DNA from: Chara braunii
Lineage: Eukaryota; Streptophyta; Charophyceae; Charales; Characeae
Assembly: GCA_003427395.1 (NCBI GenBank)
Contig: BFEA01000167.1
Span: forward strand, 1,382,652 to 1,444,299
DNA length: 61,648 bases
Direction of reading: 5' to 3'
Shown: piece by piece, positions 1 to 11,400 of the stretch
How the letters are laid out: every line of letters begins with the position of its first letter
Numbering within the stretch: the stretch's first letter is position 1
The notes under the pieces: model-generated
What the model saw: only the letters and a program-made list of their open reading frames with translations
The model's database searches: none
What the model was told of the DNA's origin: nothing
Position numbers and translations under genes: made by a program

Positions 1-109
1 GGGGGGGGGGGGGTAAATAGCTGGCACAACACTTCTTCAACATCAGCGTGCCGCAATACAAAGCCATACACACACTGTGGAGAGTGTGTTATGGCAGCAG
101 CTACACACG

Positions 110-578
110 AGAGAAGGTTAACATAAGTCGTATTTTTCATCACCACTTCAGGACACCCTTCACCACTTCAGGATGCAGCCTGCCTAAATAGGTGGTTTTC
201 AGGGTCTTCGGACGTTTCACCACTTCAGGACCATTCAGGTATGAAAATCATGAATGGTCCTGAAGTGGTGAAAGTTCCGNAGACCCTGAAAACCACCTGT
301 TTAGGCAGGCTGCATCCTCAAGTGGTGAAGGGTGGTTTTTATGGTCTTCGGACCTTTCACCACTTCAGGACCATTCAGGATTTCCAGACTGCCCAAAACT
401 CTCACTTGACCACATCAGGACACCCTTCACCACTTCAGGATGCAGCCTGCCCAAACAGGTGGTTTTCAGGGTCTTTGAACCTTTCACCACTTTCAGACCA
501 TTCAGGATTTTCAGACAGCTTAAAACTCTCACTTCATATTTTCATTCCTGAATTTTCAGCTACTCGATAACCGCTTGT
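110..578. mobile_element. Foldback (MULE-like) non-autonomous element 1
   Basis: A 469-bp insertion in the family T leader, bounded by identical 10-bp direct repeats GCTACACACG at 100-109 and 579-588; the leader resumes cleanly after it when compared with 26845-26880. Inside, a 77-bp arm (161-237) and its near-perfect reverse complement (251-327) surround a 13-base spacer, and a third 77-bp copy lies at 428-504. Its ends, AGAGAAGGTTAAC on the left and the complement of ACAAGCGGTTA on the right, share GGTTA at the same offset. A 9-11 bp duplication is typical of Mutator-like elements; that assignment is inference. No coding capacity. An unresolved base is at 280. Confidence 0.8.
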
Positions 579-918
579 GCTACACACGTGCATGACTAGC
601 AGTTGTCCAGGCTCAAACCCTGACAGCAACATGCATCCCGGATCTTGATAATAAATAATCTGGGAGCGGGGCGGGGATGGGCAGCGAGGCAGCGTGGGCA
701 CGTGGCGCGTGCGTGTGCGGCGGCCTTGACCTTGCCACTTACGCACGCGCATGGTAATCACTGTCTCTCTTTTCTCGCCACGTGTCACTTCTACCCTGCT
801 GCGCTTTTCGTAACGTTTTTCCATTGGAAACGACCGAAAAACAGCCAAAAAAAACAGTGTCGGATTTTGTTGTGTTTCCTGCTATGCAGTGTGGTGGGTG
901 GGAGTGAGGAACGTTCCC

Positions 919-930
919 GCTCTGATACCA
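919..930 (-). other. Primer-binding site, tRNA-iMet type
   Basis: On the minus strand this reads TGGTATCAGAGC, an exact match to the common plant LTR-retrotransposon primer site complementary to the 3' end of initiator tRNA-Met. It begins one base inside the LTR end, as in the other family T copies, where it is slightly mutated. It fixes the LTR boundary at 932. Confidence 0.9.
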
Positions 931-931
931 G

Positions 932-1239
932 TATGGCGGACCCACCGGGTGAGGTGCTCCGCCTGGGATAAAGATGGAGATGGAGGATGAGGGTGGAGCA
1001 AAATGGCACAGCGCAGCTCCCACGTGAGTTCCAACGCACGTACTCCAAACTGTGCGAGTGTAGAAGGATCCGAATTACAGACTCTGGCTGGGGTATACTC
1101 CAGCAGACTGACTGGACTGGACTGGATTAGCGGGTACTGACAGAGGTACCGGCCTGGAGTGGACTACCCTGAATACAACACAGGTCTATGAGAACAGGCC
1201 AAGGGGCTGGTCTTACAGACCAACCAGAGGTCCGCTACA
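932..1239 (-). repeat. Family T LTR (308 bp)
   Basis: On the minus strand it starts TGTAGCGGAC and ends GTCCGCCATA; the expected terminal CA has become TA. It carries the same two palindromes as the other copies (one base lost from the GGGGTATACCCC palindrome) and the pyrimidine-rich CCATCTCCATCT stretch. Related copies: 27170-27477 (minus), 27965-28267, 37703-38011, 47626-47948 and 48076-48383 (plus). Confidence 0.9.
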
Positions 1240-1740
1240 CTTCGTCATTTTTTTTTCCCCTCGGTCCCTTTACCACCAAGTCATCGATATACGACTGAGT
1301 GATATGCGGGTTAATTGTCTGCATGGTTCGAATCATATGTCGTTGAACCATTGTCATCGCATTAGTCCATCCTTGTGGCTCCACATTCATGTGGATCAGG
1401 CCCCTGGGCGTATGCATCGTTGTCACCGGTTTGTCCGGCGGATAGATCGAAATTGGTCATACCCAGAGTAGAGGTCTATAAGCAAAATTATAGGCCTCCC
1501 TGCGCACGACTCCGACAATGCGTCTGCATTCGGTAAGCCCCCCGCATCTCGCAAAATCATGACATTCAATCGCTGCAAATCCTGCACCCATCGCAACGTT
1601 CCGTTAGGTTTAACAAAACAAAACCATGGGGATGTGTACGACCCACTTGAGTACTTGGAGATGTGCATTCGTATCTTGTCGTCGAGATAATCGACCACCT
1701 TTTTCTCCTCGTCAGGATTAGGAGATCGCGCCCCTCTCAA
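1240..1740 (-). pseudogene. Element D reverse transcriptase, partial
   Basis: Two overlapping frames. The first (1740-1423) has the fingers/palm entry region: SPWFCFVKPNGTLRWVQD followed by LIDLYSGYDQ, the first catalytic Asp region of Ty3/gypsy RT. The second (1426-1235) has PQGWTNA and then YIDDL, the catalytic YxDD box. A frameshift separates them near 1425. The thumb, connection and RNase H are missing because the reading ends at the family T LTR. The enzyme would have copied element RNA to DNA in virus-like particles; this copy cannot be functional. Confidence 0.85.
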
Positions 1741-2048
1741 ATTTCATGACTCATGCGGCACGGTATGGATTTGAATCATAAGAATCTTATCAACATTTAA
1801 TCTCCCGCGTTGATCGTTATTGAATGCATAGGCGTGATACCTCTTCTTCATCAACTCTATCATTAGCACTCTTTCCTGGGGTGGCAGAAATCCAGGCTCC
1901 TCTATTATCAATTTTCCCTCGTTCCCTTCATTGATACATCACGACTCTACTGCCGCCTGCTCCCTCATTCACCGTATCAATCATCGCTCCCCCTCGCAAT
2001 AATCCTCATCTTCTGTGACGAGAACGGGAATTGGGCGGCACTTCTTAT

Positions 2049-3179
2049 CTATGGTCTTGTACCGCCTTTGGGAACCCTACTAGAGTCGTCCCCTGAAAAA
2101 GAGCGGCTTACCGTTTGTGCTTGCATCATTGCAAGGTCTCTTTTTCCACCCGGAAGCCGATAGACCAGCTCTACTTCCCCAACTTGGGGACATTCCAAGA
2201 TTTGCTTCCTCAATGCCTTAATAGCGTATGAATCCGCCATCTCATGGGTGACCACTATGTCCATGGCCTTATTCACATCAGATAAGTTGGGTGAAAATAC
2301 TTCCTCCCTTGCCTCCTCCTGGGGTTCCTCAAGGAGCTTCCGACGTTCATTCTCAGGCTCCTCGATCGTGAATGAATCAGGGTTAGTCCAGTTCCTTATA
2401 CTCCGTGGTCCCGTGTTCCGGCCGGTAACTATCTCATAGTTCCCACACGCCGGGTCGCACAAGATTAGGATCATAGTTTCGTCGTGTTTGTTAAACATCA
2501 ACGTCTCTGTCCTGCACAAGAACGACCTCCCTAGAAGGATGGCATGATTTACGTCAGGCATAACGAAGAAACAAACCCTGGTCTTCACTCTTCCAATTTC
2601 GATAAGCACATTCGATGTCGTTCCACAGAACACCGCCTTGCAATTGGCTCCATGCAAGATGCCGCAATCCGAGCAATCTATCTTTAGGCCAAATCTGAGT
2701 GCATTAGCCTCCTTGATGATGTTCATTTTCGCCCCTGTATCCACCATCACTGCGCACTTTGACCCTTTTACTACCAAATTCACCATCCTGCATGCCACAC
2801 ACTTTCAGTCCATCTTCGTCTCAGTTTTCGCTCATTCTGCCTCCTTTGGCAGAATCAATCTTAGATGCACACTTGGCACCAGCCACCGCGAAAACCTCCC
2901 TTTTAGCACATCGCGAAGCTTAGGAGCAGACGCCATGATCTCCTTCAGGGTCATAAGGTCATTATGACCCTCAAGCAACCTGTCAATCACGTTCTCCACG
3001 TCGAACCCTTCCTCCAACCGGACCGCATACTTCTTTTTCTTTGGCGCTGCATCACGCAGAATCAGCTCAACTTCCTTCAAGGCTCCCCTCTTCTTGGCCC
3101 TCTGCTTCGTTCTTCGATCCTCCTCTTGGCGCAGCCTATCATCTTGCTCATCTTCATGGTCGTCCTCTTCTACCTCCAC
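2049..3179 (-). pseudogene. Element D aspartic protease and flanking polyprotein
   Basis: The open frame 2798-2049 contains the retropepsin active-site motif VMVDTGAKMNIIKE near its residues 17-30 and the flap/C-terminal motif AILLGRSFL near residues 87-95, the order expected of a gag-pol protease. Upstream in the same frame (3179-2832) is a highly charged, Lys/Arg/Glu-rich stretch. The role would be polyprotein processing. Downstream, the acidic linker towards RT is open to 2049 and then broken by a frameshift. DTG is intact, unlike the proteases of elements A and B. Confidence 0.75.
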
Positions 3180-3378
3180 AGTCTCTTTCCTTCGTTCCGA
3201 CTCTGGCAGTCTGGCCCCTGGTTTGTGCCGCTTGCGCCATTCTCCCTTGCGCTGTAGGGGGCCTAAAGGTCATTCCAGACCTCGGGCCTGACCCCAAAGT
3301 GGCTACTCCAGGGCATCATTGTCGTCCCGGTACTGACTCTGGGCCAGATTCATAGAGGAAGACTTTGGGGATGCTGGC

Positions 3379-4004
3379 TCACCATCCCTTCACCTCTTCA
3401 CATATATCTACTAGCTTTTGCTGGTATCTCCTCACTTTCTCCCACAAGTCTTCCATCTTTCCCAGAAGGGCTGACGCTGGCTCCACTTCCTCATTCACAT
3501 CCTCCACATCCGACTCGACAACTATAGGCTCTTCTTTTATAGTCTCTGCCTGTAGCGTCTGAGTCACCTCTTCATCACACTCCACCTCCTCCACCCTTAT
3601 TGGTGGGTCCTCCTTTTCTTGCCACAGCCTGAACGTGGTTGGTACTGCCTGTCGCGCGGCTACCCGTCTAAGGGTCTTTGCCCTCACTCCACCTAGTATC
3701 TTTGGGTCCATGTCCACTCCATACTAATCATATATATTATCGTCCATGTTGGAATAGATCAGTCCGGACTTCTCATCATGCCGTCTTGTATTGCAGAATC
3801 ATAGTGTATGACCTTGCTTATCACAATGTCGGCAAATAGCGGTCCTCCAATCAAAATGAGGTCTCCCATACCCTTGACCCCCTTGATTCCCTTGACCTTG
3901 GTTGCCCCATTGTCCACCTCGGCCACCGCCATTCCTACCACGTCCCCTTCCGCCGCCTCTTCCTCCATTCCCCTAGTTGCCCTGGCCGTGATTCCCTCCT
4001 CCAT
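3379..4004 (-). pseudogene. Element D nucleocapsid-like region with CCHC knuckle
   Basis: On the minus strand around 3790-3850 one frame reads C-RH-C-DKQG-H-TL(stop)F-C, a CCHC zinc knuckle (C-x2-C-x4-H-x4-C) with a stop codon inside. It is preceded by a Gly-rich stretch and followed, after frameshifts, by an acidic segment (3717-3379). This is the usual place for an RNA-binding knuckle between gag and protease. Confidence 0.6.
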
Positions 4005-4170
4005 CCACGCTACCTTGTGAACTTGGCGGGGGCGATGGAGGTGGCACCATTAGCTGGGTCTGCATCGCAGGATAACTTAGTGGCGGCATACTTGCTTGTG
4101 GCCCTTCATAAGGTACCATCTGTCCGGACGGAGCTGGACCGCCCCAGGGCACGAAGGTGTTAAACACAGG

Positions 4171-5126
4171 TCATGGCCATTGCCCATATGGTGGTACCCC
4201 TGCTTGTGTGGGTCCCGCGTTACTAGACGGAGCCGCCATACTAGGCGAGGCCACTGCCAATGCTTGGGGTGCCTGCCCCTTTCCAGAGCATTGCCCTCCC
4301 TGCGCCAAAATGCGTTGTTTGTGTTGCGCCTTCAGAAGGTGCTGGGGCACTGAATCCTCTTTTTCCCATTGTTCTTGGATGGCCTCCTCTACCACTGGCT
4401 CTTTCCCCTTTCCTTGGATCCTAGTTACCACTTTGTTTTGTACCACGGCATCTCTCCCATAACCCAATTCCGTGAGTACGTCCGTAACTATCCTTTTTAC
4501 TCCTGGGGTCCCTAAGGAGGTCGCATCGCGCTCCTTCCTTTTCCACTTTTTTTGGCGCATCTAGTATGCCCCACCTGGTCCAAACTTCCTTCTTCCACAC
4601 CCTTGTCAATTGTGGCCCAGGTGAGTTTCGCACTACCTCCTCCATGACTCATTAGCTCCAAGGCTTCCGAGGCGTTAAACAATCCCAAAAAGATAGCACA
4701 TTGTGCTTCCTCCGAGATTCCGGGGACCTTCCTTGCCTTCTTCTTGAATTCTTGCACAAGGGTCCCGACAGTTGTGAAATCATTTTTGTTCATTGCCTCC
4801 AGGTCTGCCGTGGTTAATAAGCCATCACCCGGCCGGTACTTCCTCTACATGCCATCCTTAAAGCTCGCCCAAATTATGAATTTCTCTACTTCCTGGTGGT
4901 GCCCATGGACCACGTACTTCAGAATGCGTTGAAACTTTACTGCATCTGACAACCCCACCAATGCCTGTTCAACCAGTTCTAACCATTCCGAGACTCGCTC
5001 CTCGTTGAAATGGCAGGTGTTGACTTTGGGGACATTGCTTTGCGCCCTCTCTCGCCTGTCCATAGCCTCGATCAGATCATCGATCGTCAAGAGCTTCCCG
5101 ACACCATCTGCTATGCTTCCCGACAT
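4171..5126 (-). pseudogene. Element D gag
   Basis: Starts at an ATG at 5126 (MSGSIADGVGKLL), about 400 bases from the primer site. The frame has a premature TAG after KDGM near 4845, continues in the same frame to about 4512 (VQEFKKKARKVPG, then FLGLFNASEALELM), and is frameshifted near 4560 into a Gln/Pro-rich tail that ends before the zinc knuckle. The layout of an alpha-helical N-terminal half followed by a low-complexity hinge fits gypsy gag. Assigned by position and style, not by a clear signature motif. Confidence 0.6.
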
Positions 5127-5530
5127 TTTGGCCGAATTTCTCGCTCAATTTCCCTGTTATAAGAAGAAATAACAACTTCATTCAATTAACCTGACTTATC
5201 ACAACTCCTGTCCAGTTTCCTACATAGTTATCTCGCGATCCAGACCTAACAGACACTACCACATTCTCTCTTTTGAACCTACCTTTAGTAGAGTCTGCTT
5301 CCACTTATAAGACTTCCCTCACAGTCTCTTAAGTCAGGCAGTCAATCGGATCAAACATAAGGACTATTATATTAATAGCACTCGCTTAACATAGATAATA
5401 TTTTCATCCCTTAGACAAGGCATCTTGTACTTCGCCTCATGAGTTTATTAAACTTTCCTCACATGCCTAGTTTTTTCTCAATCCCATACCCGGATGTTGT
5501 TCCACCAGGGACAACAATAGGCATTTGTCA

Positions 5531-5548
5531 TCCCCGGCAACGGCGCCA
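5531..5548 (-). other. Primer-binding site of element D (TGGCGCC type)
   Basis: The minus strand reads TGGCGCCGTTGCCGGGGA, the primer site known from plant gypsy elements of the Athila/Tat kind, usually linked to tRNA-Asp. It lies two bases inside the LTR terminus (TG at 5551 on the plus strand). It proves that gag at 5126 and the LTR to the right belong to one element. Confidence 0.85.
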
Positions 5549-5550
5549 CC

Positions 5551-6900
5551 TGTCGAGCGCATCAGTCCCGCACAGTGCGGGACCCTCCCGCGTCACGCAG
5601 GAATTGGTCTCATCCTCATCGCGATACACATGGAGCTTCCGCAAGCCGCTCCAGCCGAGTGCACCAGCCATACCTCTCGTGAGCCCTTATGACAAGAAAG
5701 GGCGAACGCGAGGTACAACTTACCTCCACCTTACGGGAGTTGTCACCTCCCTTTGGTGGGCGTATCCCCACCGAGCTACCAGTCCATAGTACGAAAGTTA
5801 ATCAGTTGCAGTTGCAGAGGTGGACCAGCCGAGGGCGTTTCTCGTTCGTTGTAGCATAGAGGGTACGCACGGTCTCACGCCTCTATCGGACTCTCACACG
5901 AACCGACGCACTGGGGGGCTGAAGTCTCAAGCGAGACTCGTCGTCGGTCGACTAGGACGCGTCCCACTTATCACGCGTTACACCACAACACTCACACATA
6001 CAGAACGACACTGATCAAACAACGCGACAACACTCCTAGTCCCTTTTGTATCCATCCCATAATCTTCCGACGCAGAAATTGGATAGACGATGCACAAGAG
6101 ACTTAGTATAAGAATCCGCGCGGACGTTTGGTCTTCTCATATCGACTAACAATGCATGACTACGCAAGCAGTCGCAATGATAGCGTACTATGTAGTGCCC
6201 ATAATCAAGCGGTCCCTCGTGGATCCGAGTAGCGCTTATGACACTCAAGTGTCAAACTCGAAGTATTCTGAAGGTTAACCCCTTCACGATATTGCACGGC
6301 TGAAAGAACAGTCGTTCACCCCCTGCGACACCTTTGGCCCTTAGGCTGAGTGTCCCGGTGGGCAGGGCAAATAAGCTCTGCGCGGGGGTGATCTCTTTTA
6401 CGCAGAGTCTAGGATCTGGGATGTCCTGGACAAGGACCTCGAGTCAAGGCCCATAACCAACGTCCGACTAAGAAATTTTTAAGAAGCAAACAACAGTAAA
6501 GGACGAGAGTTTTCCTTCCTCTCTCTACCTCGACCCCAAATAAACCCTTAAGCGTGGGCCCCTTAGGCCACGCGAAACACCCAAACATAGGTATGTACGT
6601 ATATATGTAGTGGGGAATAAGTATGTGACGATCACTTCTCACAATCACAGTGAGACTCCTCTTAGCCATATATATGTGTGTGATCGCAGGTGGTCAATTC
6701 CAAAGTCCGCACCACAAAACATACCTGCAATCACATCAAAGAATCAACAGAGGTCCACGGGGTCAACTTCAAACACTCTCTATACTCATACCCATTGCCT
6801 TAGTCATGCAAGCCCCAACCTTTGTCCAACCTTCCAAAATTAAATACTCAGCACCTTCGTTAAATGGTCATTCAATAAAAGTTTAGATGAAAACCTTAAC
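5551..6900 (-). repeat. 5' LTR of element D, outer border uncertain
   Basis: The inner end is firm (TGTCGAGCGC at 5551, next to the primer site). The segment has no coding pattern. A TATA-like stretch (GTATATATG) near 6600 could be the promoter in either direction. No second LTR is in the window, so the outer end cannot be placed; 6900 is a guess from a change in composition to AT-rich DNA. Confidence 0.4.
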
Positions 6901-7279
6901 AAAATAATATAAACCACCAGGGCTAAAAGCTTTTAGGTTGGGTATTCAGAATGAATTGTAGTTGAGTCGTGGATCGACGAATCGGTGACCGACCTGTTAT
7001 CAGTGACAATAGAAGATAATCCTTGTAGGATCGAACTGAAACTAGTCTGAATCTGGAATCAAGCGATCACAATGACTTGTAACACAAGACAGGTCAATCC
7101 CCAGGCTAAATCCATAAGTCTATGGAGAATAATTTCCATATCACGATCTCACTCAGAATCGTCCTAATTAACTAAGCCTGAATCTACCCCTAAGTAAGTG
7201 TTCAAAGAAAGGTAGACCCTGACAGAATCTTCTCTGTACAGAGTGGATCGTCAGAATCGCCAACTAACAAAATATAATT

Positions 7280-7616
7280 TATCTCCTCTAAACTAAGAAA
7301 ATTTTGGCAACGCTTCCCATAGAAAAAGTACATTCTTAGAATTTATATTAACTTGAATATGGAAACTGGAATAATCTCTATCTCTAGAAAATTAAATTTT
7401 GTTTAGCTCCCTGAATTAATAAAAATTTGGGCAGCACTCCCTTTAGAAAAGCGGACTTCCCATATTTATACCGAGTCGGATATGAACTTAAAAAGAAAGA
7501 CTTGAGTTCAAACAACACAAAATTTAACTAACTCCTTTGGATTTGTAGAAATTTCGGCAGCGCTCCCTTTAGAAGAGATTATTCAAAGGGAGCGCTGCCG
7601 AAATTTCTACAAATCC
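7280..7616. repeat. About 125-bp units repeated 2.5 times, ending in a perfect palindrome
   Basis: Three segments start near 7280, 7405 and 7531 with the related motif TTTGGGCAGCACTCCCTTTAG (best at 7428 and 7550, weaker at 7303). The last unit is cut short by a perfect inverted repeat: 7539-7570 pairs with 7585-7616, 32 bases per arm, 14-base loop. No coding potential. The surrounding 6900-7280 holds nothing I recognise. Confidence 0.75.
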
Positions 7617-7692
7617 AACCTAAAGTCAATCTCACATAGTCTTTCAATGATTTATGATTTTATACTCAGTTTACATAAGGCATAAAGTTAGA

Positions 7693-8405
7693 CCACCCAA
7701 ACTTATGGAACAATATTTAGCTCAGTCATTGAGTATATACAAACAGAGTGCACTACAACTTCTCTTTTTCTTTGGCATATGACTAGGTTGTCCATCCTAA
7801 TCGCCCTGAACTGTTTAAGTATCCAAGTTATATATAATTATATGCACTTAATCTTTTAAGGTAGCATATGACTTAAACGATCAACTTAGCTCGAGGTTCA
7901 GCCTGCCCCTTCTTACCACAAATTTATTCTTAATTAATATTATCTTCAGTTTGTGATAAAGCATAGTCATACCACCCACACTTATGAGAGAGTGTCTAAC
8001 TAGCTTGTTCATAGATAAAGTAGTAGTGAAATATAGCCAAATTATAACATTTTGGTTCCAACATGTGCGTGGCATTGGACCAAGACCACCCAAATTTATG
8101 GAACATGTCTGGTCCTCCGCCTGATTTATTTTCTCGTCAGGAAGAGGTTGAGTCACCCGAACTTATGGAACATGCTCATACCTCCTCGTTCAAAACCAAA
8201 AGAAACAGAGAAAACCCAAAATAAGCAAGGCAACTAAGCCACTCAAACTTATGGGATAATGCTTCAAGTTGGTCCTTAAAAAGTCATCCTCAGACAACTC
8301 TCGCAAGTCAGAGCAATCAGACCATCCAAACTTATGGAACATGTCTGGTTCTCCAGGCAAGTCAAAGATAAACATAACACTGGGTCTCTCGAAGCTTATG
8401 GAGAC
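7693..8405 (+). repeat. Seven dispersed copies of a 20-bp motif
   Basis: The motif CCACCCAAACTTATGGAACA or a close variant starts at 7693, 7972, 8086, 8153, 8239, 8332 and 8386. The copies at 8086 and 8332 extend further and share the following ATGTCTGGT. Spacing is irregular (54 to 279 bases), so this is a decayed tandem array or a cluster of sites. Short open frames here do not keep the motif in one reading frame, which argues against coding. Confidence 0.7.
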
Positions 8406-8420
8406 TTGCCCAGCCTTTGA

Positions 8421-11400
8421 TGGACCCAGTCAGACACAAGCAATATTGCCTTCCTCCCATCTTTCCCCCAGAAACAATCCCACAATCTCCTTTCAATCAG
8501 ACAACAAAGTTGAAACTGTAGTTAAATCAATATCATGTCCTGAAAGTCAAACTAAAAGTCAACGTATTGGTGCACACAATATACTAAGTCAAAACGTAAC
8601 AAGGAATACAGATCGGGGTTATAACTAGGTTTGTAGAATAAAAGTGAAAGTTTTACCTAACAGGGTTTATATAATAAAAATGGAAGTTTTACCTCCTAGT
8701 TCCCTGCCTCCAGAACTACTCCTGAGATTTGGTAGAGCTCCCGCAATCGGTGGGTTGACTCCCCACAGAGTCTTGTTGCGGTCCTACGGGTTGCAATCCC
8801 ACCTGCCGCCTTCCTCTCACAACAGGAATAGACTTAGAGTAAGAATGGTAGAATGAGAGGTTTCAGACGCTCGAGATACAAGAGGGGGACAAACTCAACT
8901 CCTAGGAGAGGGCCTTGAAACCTTCGTTCGCCTGAGAGCCCCGCAATGGTGGCCAGAACGCAGTCGTTAGTCAAACCGAAGTCAAACTGCCGAGATAGCC
9001 CCTCCTTCCGAACCTCCAAGTCTTTTAGTCTTTACTACTACGCTTTCTCCCTTGATGTTGTGCCAGGCCAACCTCTCGACAGGATTCCCTTAGTATCGTA
9101 TAGGCACAATCAACCAGTTAGCTTCGAGTGCATGAACACATAATCTCACCCCCCTGGTTGTCGGCGAACTCTCCCTCTAAAGGTCAATGCCAGTGGCAAG
9201 CTACGAATATGCAATCCAACGGCCTGCCGTACTAGCTCACTCAATTGGCTACAATGGCTATTGTCTACTTCACACTCTGAGCTTGCAGGGTCACTGCATT
9301 CTCTAAGTCACGACGCACACAGACCAAAGACATACACCGTTCGCCCCAACTGCAGCCTAACGTAATCATCCGCACAGTCGTGTTGCAAGCGAAGCGCGTT
9401 GCCTTAGTTCCGCTTTGGGGTTAGACAGCGAAAGCGAGACAGCCGTACTAACAAACGAGGGGATACACACGGAGGCCTGCCCGAACTTAACTCATGCTAC
9501 TCTGAAATGGATCTCCCGCTGGCTCATGGAAATATACACTGCTTTCCAAATATGCATGTAGAGAGTCAGAAGGAGGCCACCTCCGTTTCATGCGCTAAGT
9601 AAGATCGTGGTGGATCTTTCGTTCAATTATGTGCGAGCAGTGCACGGGTCCCAGCGGCTCGCCCCTGCTATTTGCAACGGTTGAATGGGCAGCATATGGC
9701 AAGGCCCCTCACTTCCGACCGCCCTGATTGCAAATCACTTATCGATGAGTAAGTTTTTAATCTCGCGCTGGCTTCACACCCCCATTTCGATCAGTAGGAT
9801 GACCAACTCGAAAGAATCTACCTCGTCATTCTACTCCTCTGTCTCTTCTCCCAATCTCGTTCACTCTCTTCGCTACTTTACATGTAGGCACCCTGATTGC
9901 AATTTCGGGCAGGTGAGTCCATTTCTCTCACTTATGCCTCCCTCGTACCCGTCGATCGGTCGTGCAAGATCGGAAAGAACCTCTCGCGGACGTACGAGAC
10001 TAAGCTCCTCTTTCCAGCCACGCGGACAAAGAGGCGGAAAGAGGCTACCTCCATTTATAGGATGAATCGAGTGCGCCAGCCAGCAAGTAACTCTCCCACA
10101 TGTCCCTTACTTCTCCTCGCTACCCCCGTCGGTAGGATAAGCATACTCGAATGAATCTTCCTCTAAAAACACGGGAATATACATTGGCACGTTGCAACAG
10201 GTATGTGTTTTCTCCCCCACACGCAGCTCCAGCGCTAAGTGTCTTCAAGTTTATTACCCCAAATCAGTTTCTGCTGCGGCCAATCATCTCGCAGCGCCTC
10301 GAAACCCCTATTTAGCCTCCTACCTTGCCCGATTCCATGTAGGAACGAGCATGGTACTTGTTTTTAGTTCCCGTTTCCCCCTCCTTAATTATGCCACGCA
10401 CCACTCTTCCCACTCACCTCTCTCCCTACTAATCTATCACCAAAACTAGCACCTCCACTAGCTTCGCCCAGTCCAGAAACCCCAGTTCAGCACTCTTCCC
10501 CACCTGAATCCGACGAAAAGTGTTCGAGTTGCAGTTCTTCCTTCTGCCATATCCACGCTCTCGATAGCTTCCCGCATTCTCTTTCTTTCTATTCCTTTCT
10601 CACGCTCTTCCATTTCCCGTCCCGGCTCTTCTACTGACTTCGCTCGGCCCTTAATGGTCAAAGTAACACTTTCCCCCTCCCGATTCCATTAGGAATCAAG
10701 TCATATCAGTGTTCCTTACTCTTGTATACTGTTGTCTTTCTTCGCGTCGTCGTCGTCTTCCGTGTCCGCTTGTTGATGTCATCGGTATTCCGCTTACCGA
10801 AGTCTCATGACCCCCCAATGAACTGTCGTCGGCATCAGTCGCATCTGGGGGGAACACTTCGAAGAAAAATGAACATTAATCGGCCCGACTAATCGCTTGC
10901 CCCTATACTCAAGTCTGGCGAATCGATCGCACTCCAGTACTGCCGCCTGCCTTTACCGACCTTCCCCTAGTCGCTCTACCCGAGCAGCGCCTCTCCCTTC
11001 TTTCGGATTTCACGCGGGTCATCCGCAGACGAACAGTGGTCACGGGGTCGGGAGTGTCAGGTTTGTTGTAGGCCCGTAGTGTGGTCCTAGGTGAAGCGGG
11101 CCCAATTGCAGATCTCTTTCGGAGGCAGCAAACATTCAAGTAAGAAGTTTGGAGACTAAAGTGGCAAGGGCTCCATGGGAACGGCCTCCGTCTTGGTGCC
11201 CCCTCAGCCCCCTATCCCACGCCATGGTTCTATATGTCAGGCTCCAACGGGCATGCTCACAGCCGGCCCTCTCGCAGCAGATCGTGATCAGTGGATAGCG
11301 CACCCGTAGAAGGCCCATGCCACTCAGTTTTCTTATGTCCCGTGGGCTAACCACCTGTCGGCTCACATGCACGTTGAACTCCTCAGTCTGTGTTCTCAAA

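Larger units (their letters stand above)
1..1239 (-). mobile_element. Family T gypsy fragment: leader, primer site and LTR
   Basis: Read on the minus strand this is an LTR (932-1239), a tRNA-iMet primer site (919-930) and about 900 bases of leader, the same order as at 27965-28730 and 37703-38490. The window edge cuts the leader at a poly-C tract (poly-G at 1-13 here). The LTR outer end at 1239 lies inside the reverse transcriptase of gypsy element D, so this piece inserted into D. A foldback element (110-578) interrupts the leader. No gag or pol of this copy is in the window. Confidence 0.85.
1240..6900 (-). mobile_element. Gypsy element D, 3'-truncated, minus strand
   Basis: Order on the minus strand: LTR (from somewhere near 6.9 kb to 5551), primer site 5531-5548, gag from 5126, CCHC knuckle, protease, then reverse transcriptase, where it is cut at 1239 by the family T fragment. 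RNase H, integrase and 3' LTR would lie left of the window. The coding part has at least five frameshifts and several stops, so it is a dead copy. It is not the same family as A/B: primer tRNA, RT sequence and gag differ. The outer LTR border is uncertain. Confidence 0.75.

Noticed and set aside
1-13. Poly-G run as a biological feature
   Set aside because: It equals the poly-C tract of the family T leader cut by the window or contig edge; probably an assembly boundary.
1320-1340. GGTTCGAATCA resembling a tRNA T-loop
   Set aside because: It lies in the element D reverse transcriptase, with no acceptor, D or anticodon stem around it.
5551-9081. A 3.5-kb LTR of element D ending at CTCGACA near 9075
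   Set aside because: Only a six-base inverted match to TGTCGA supports it; too short, and the second LTR is not in the window.
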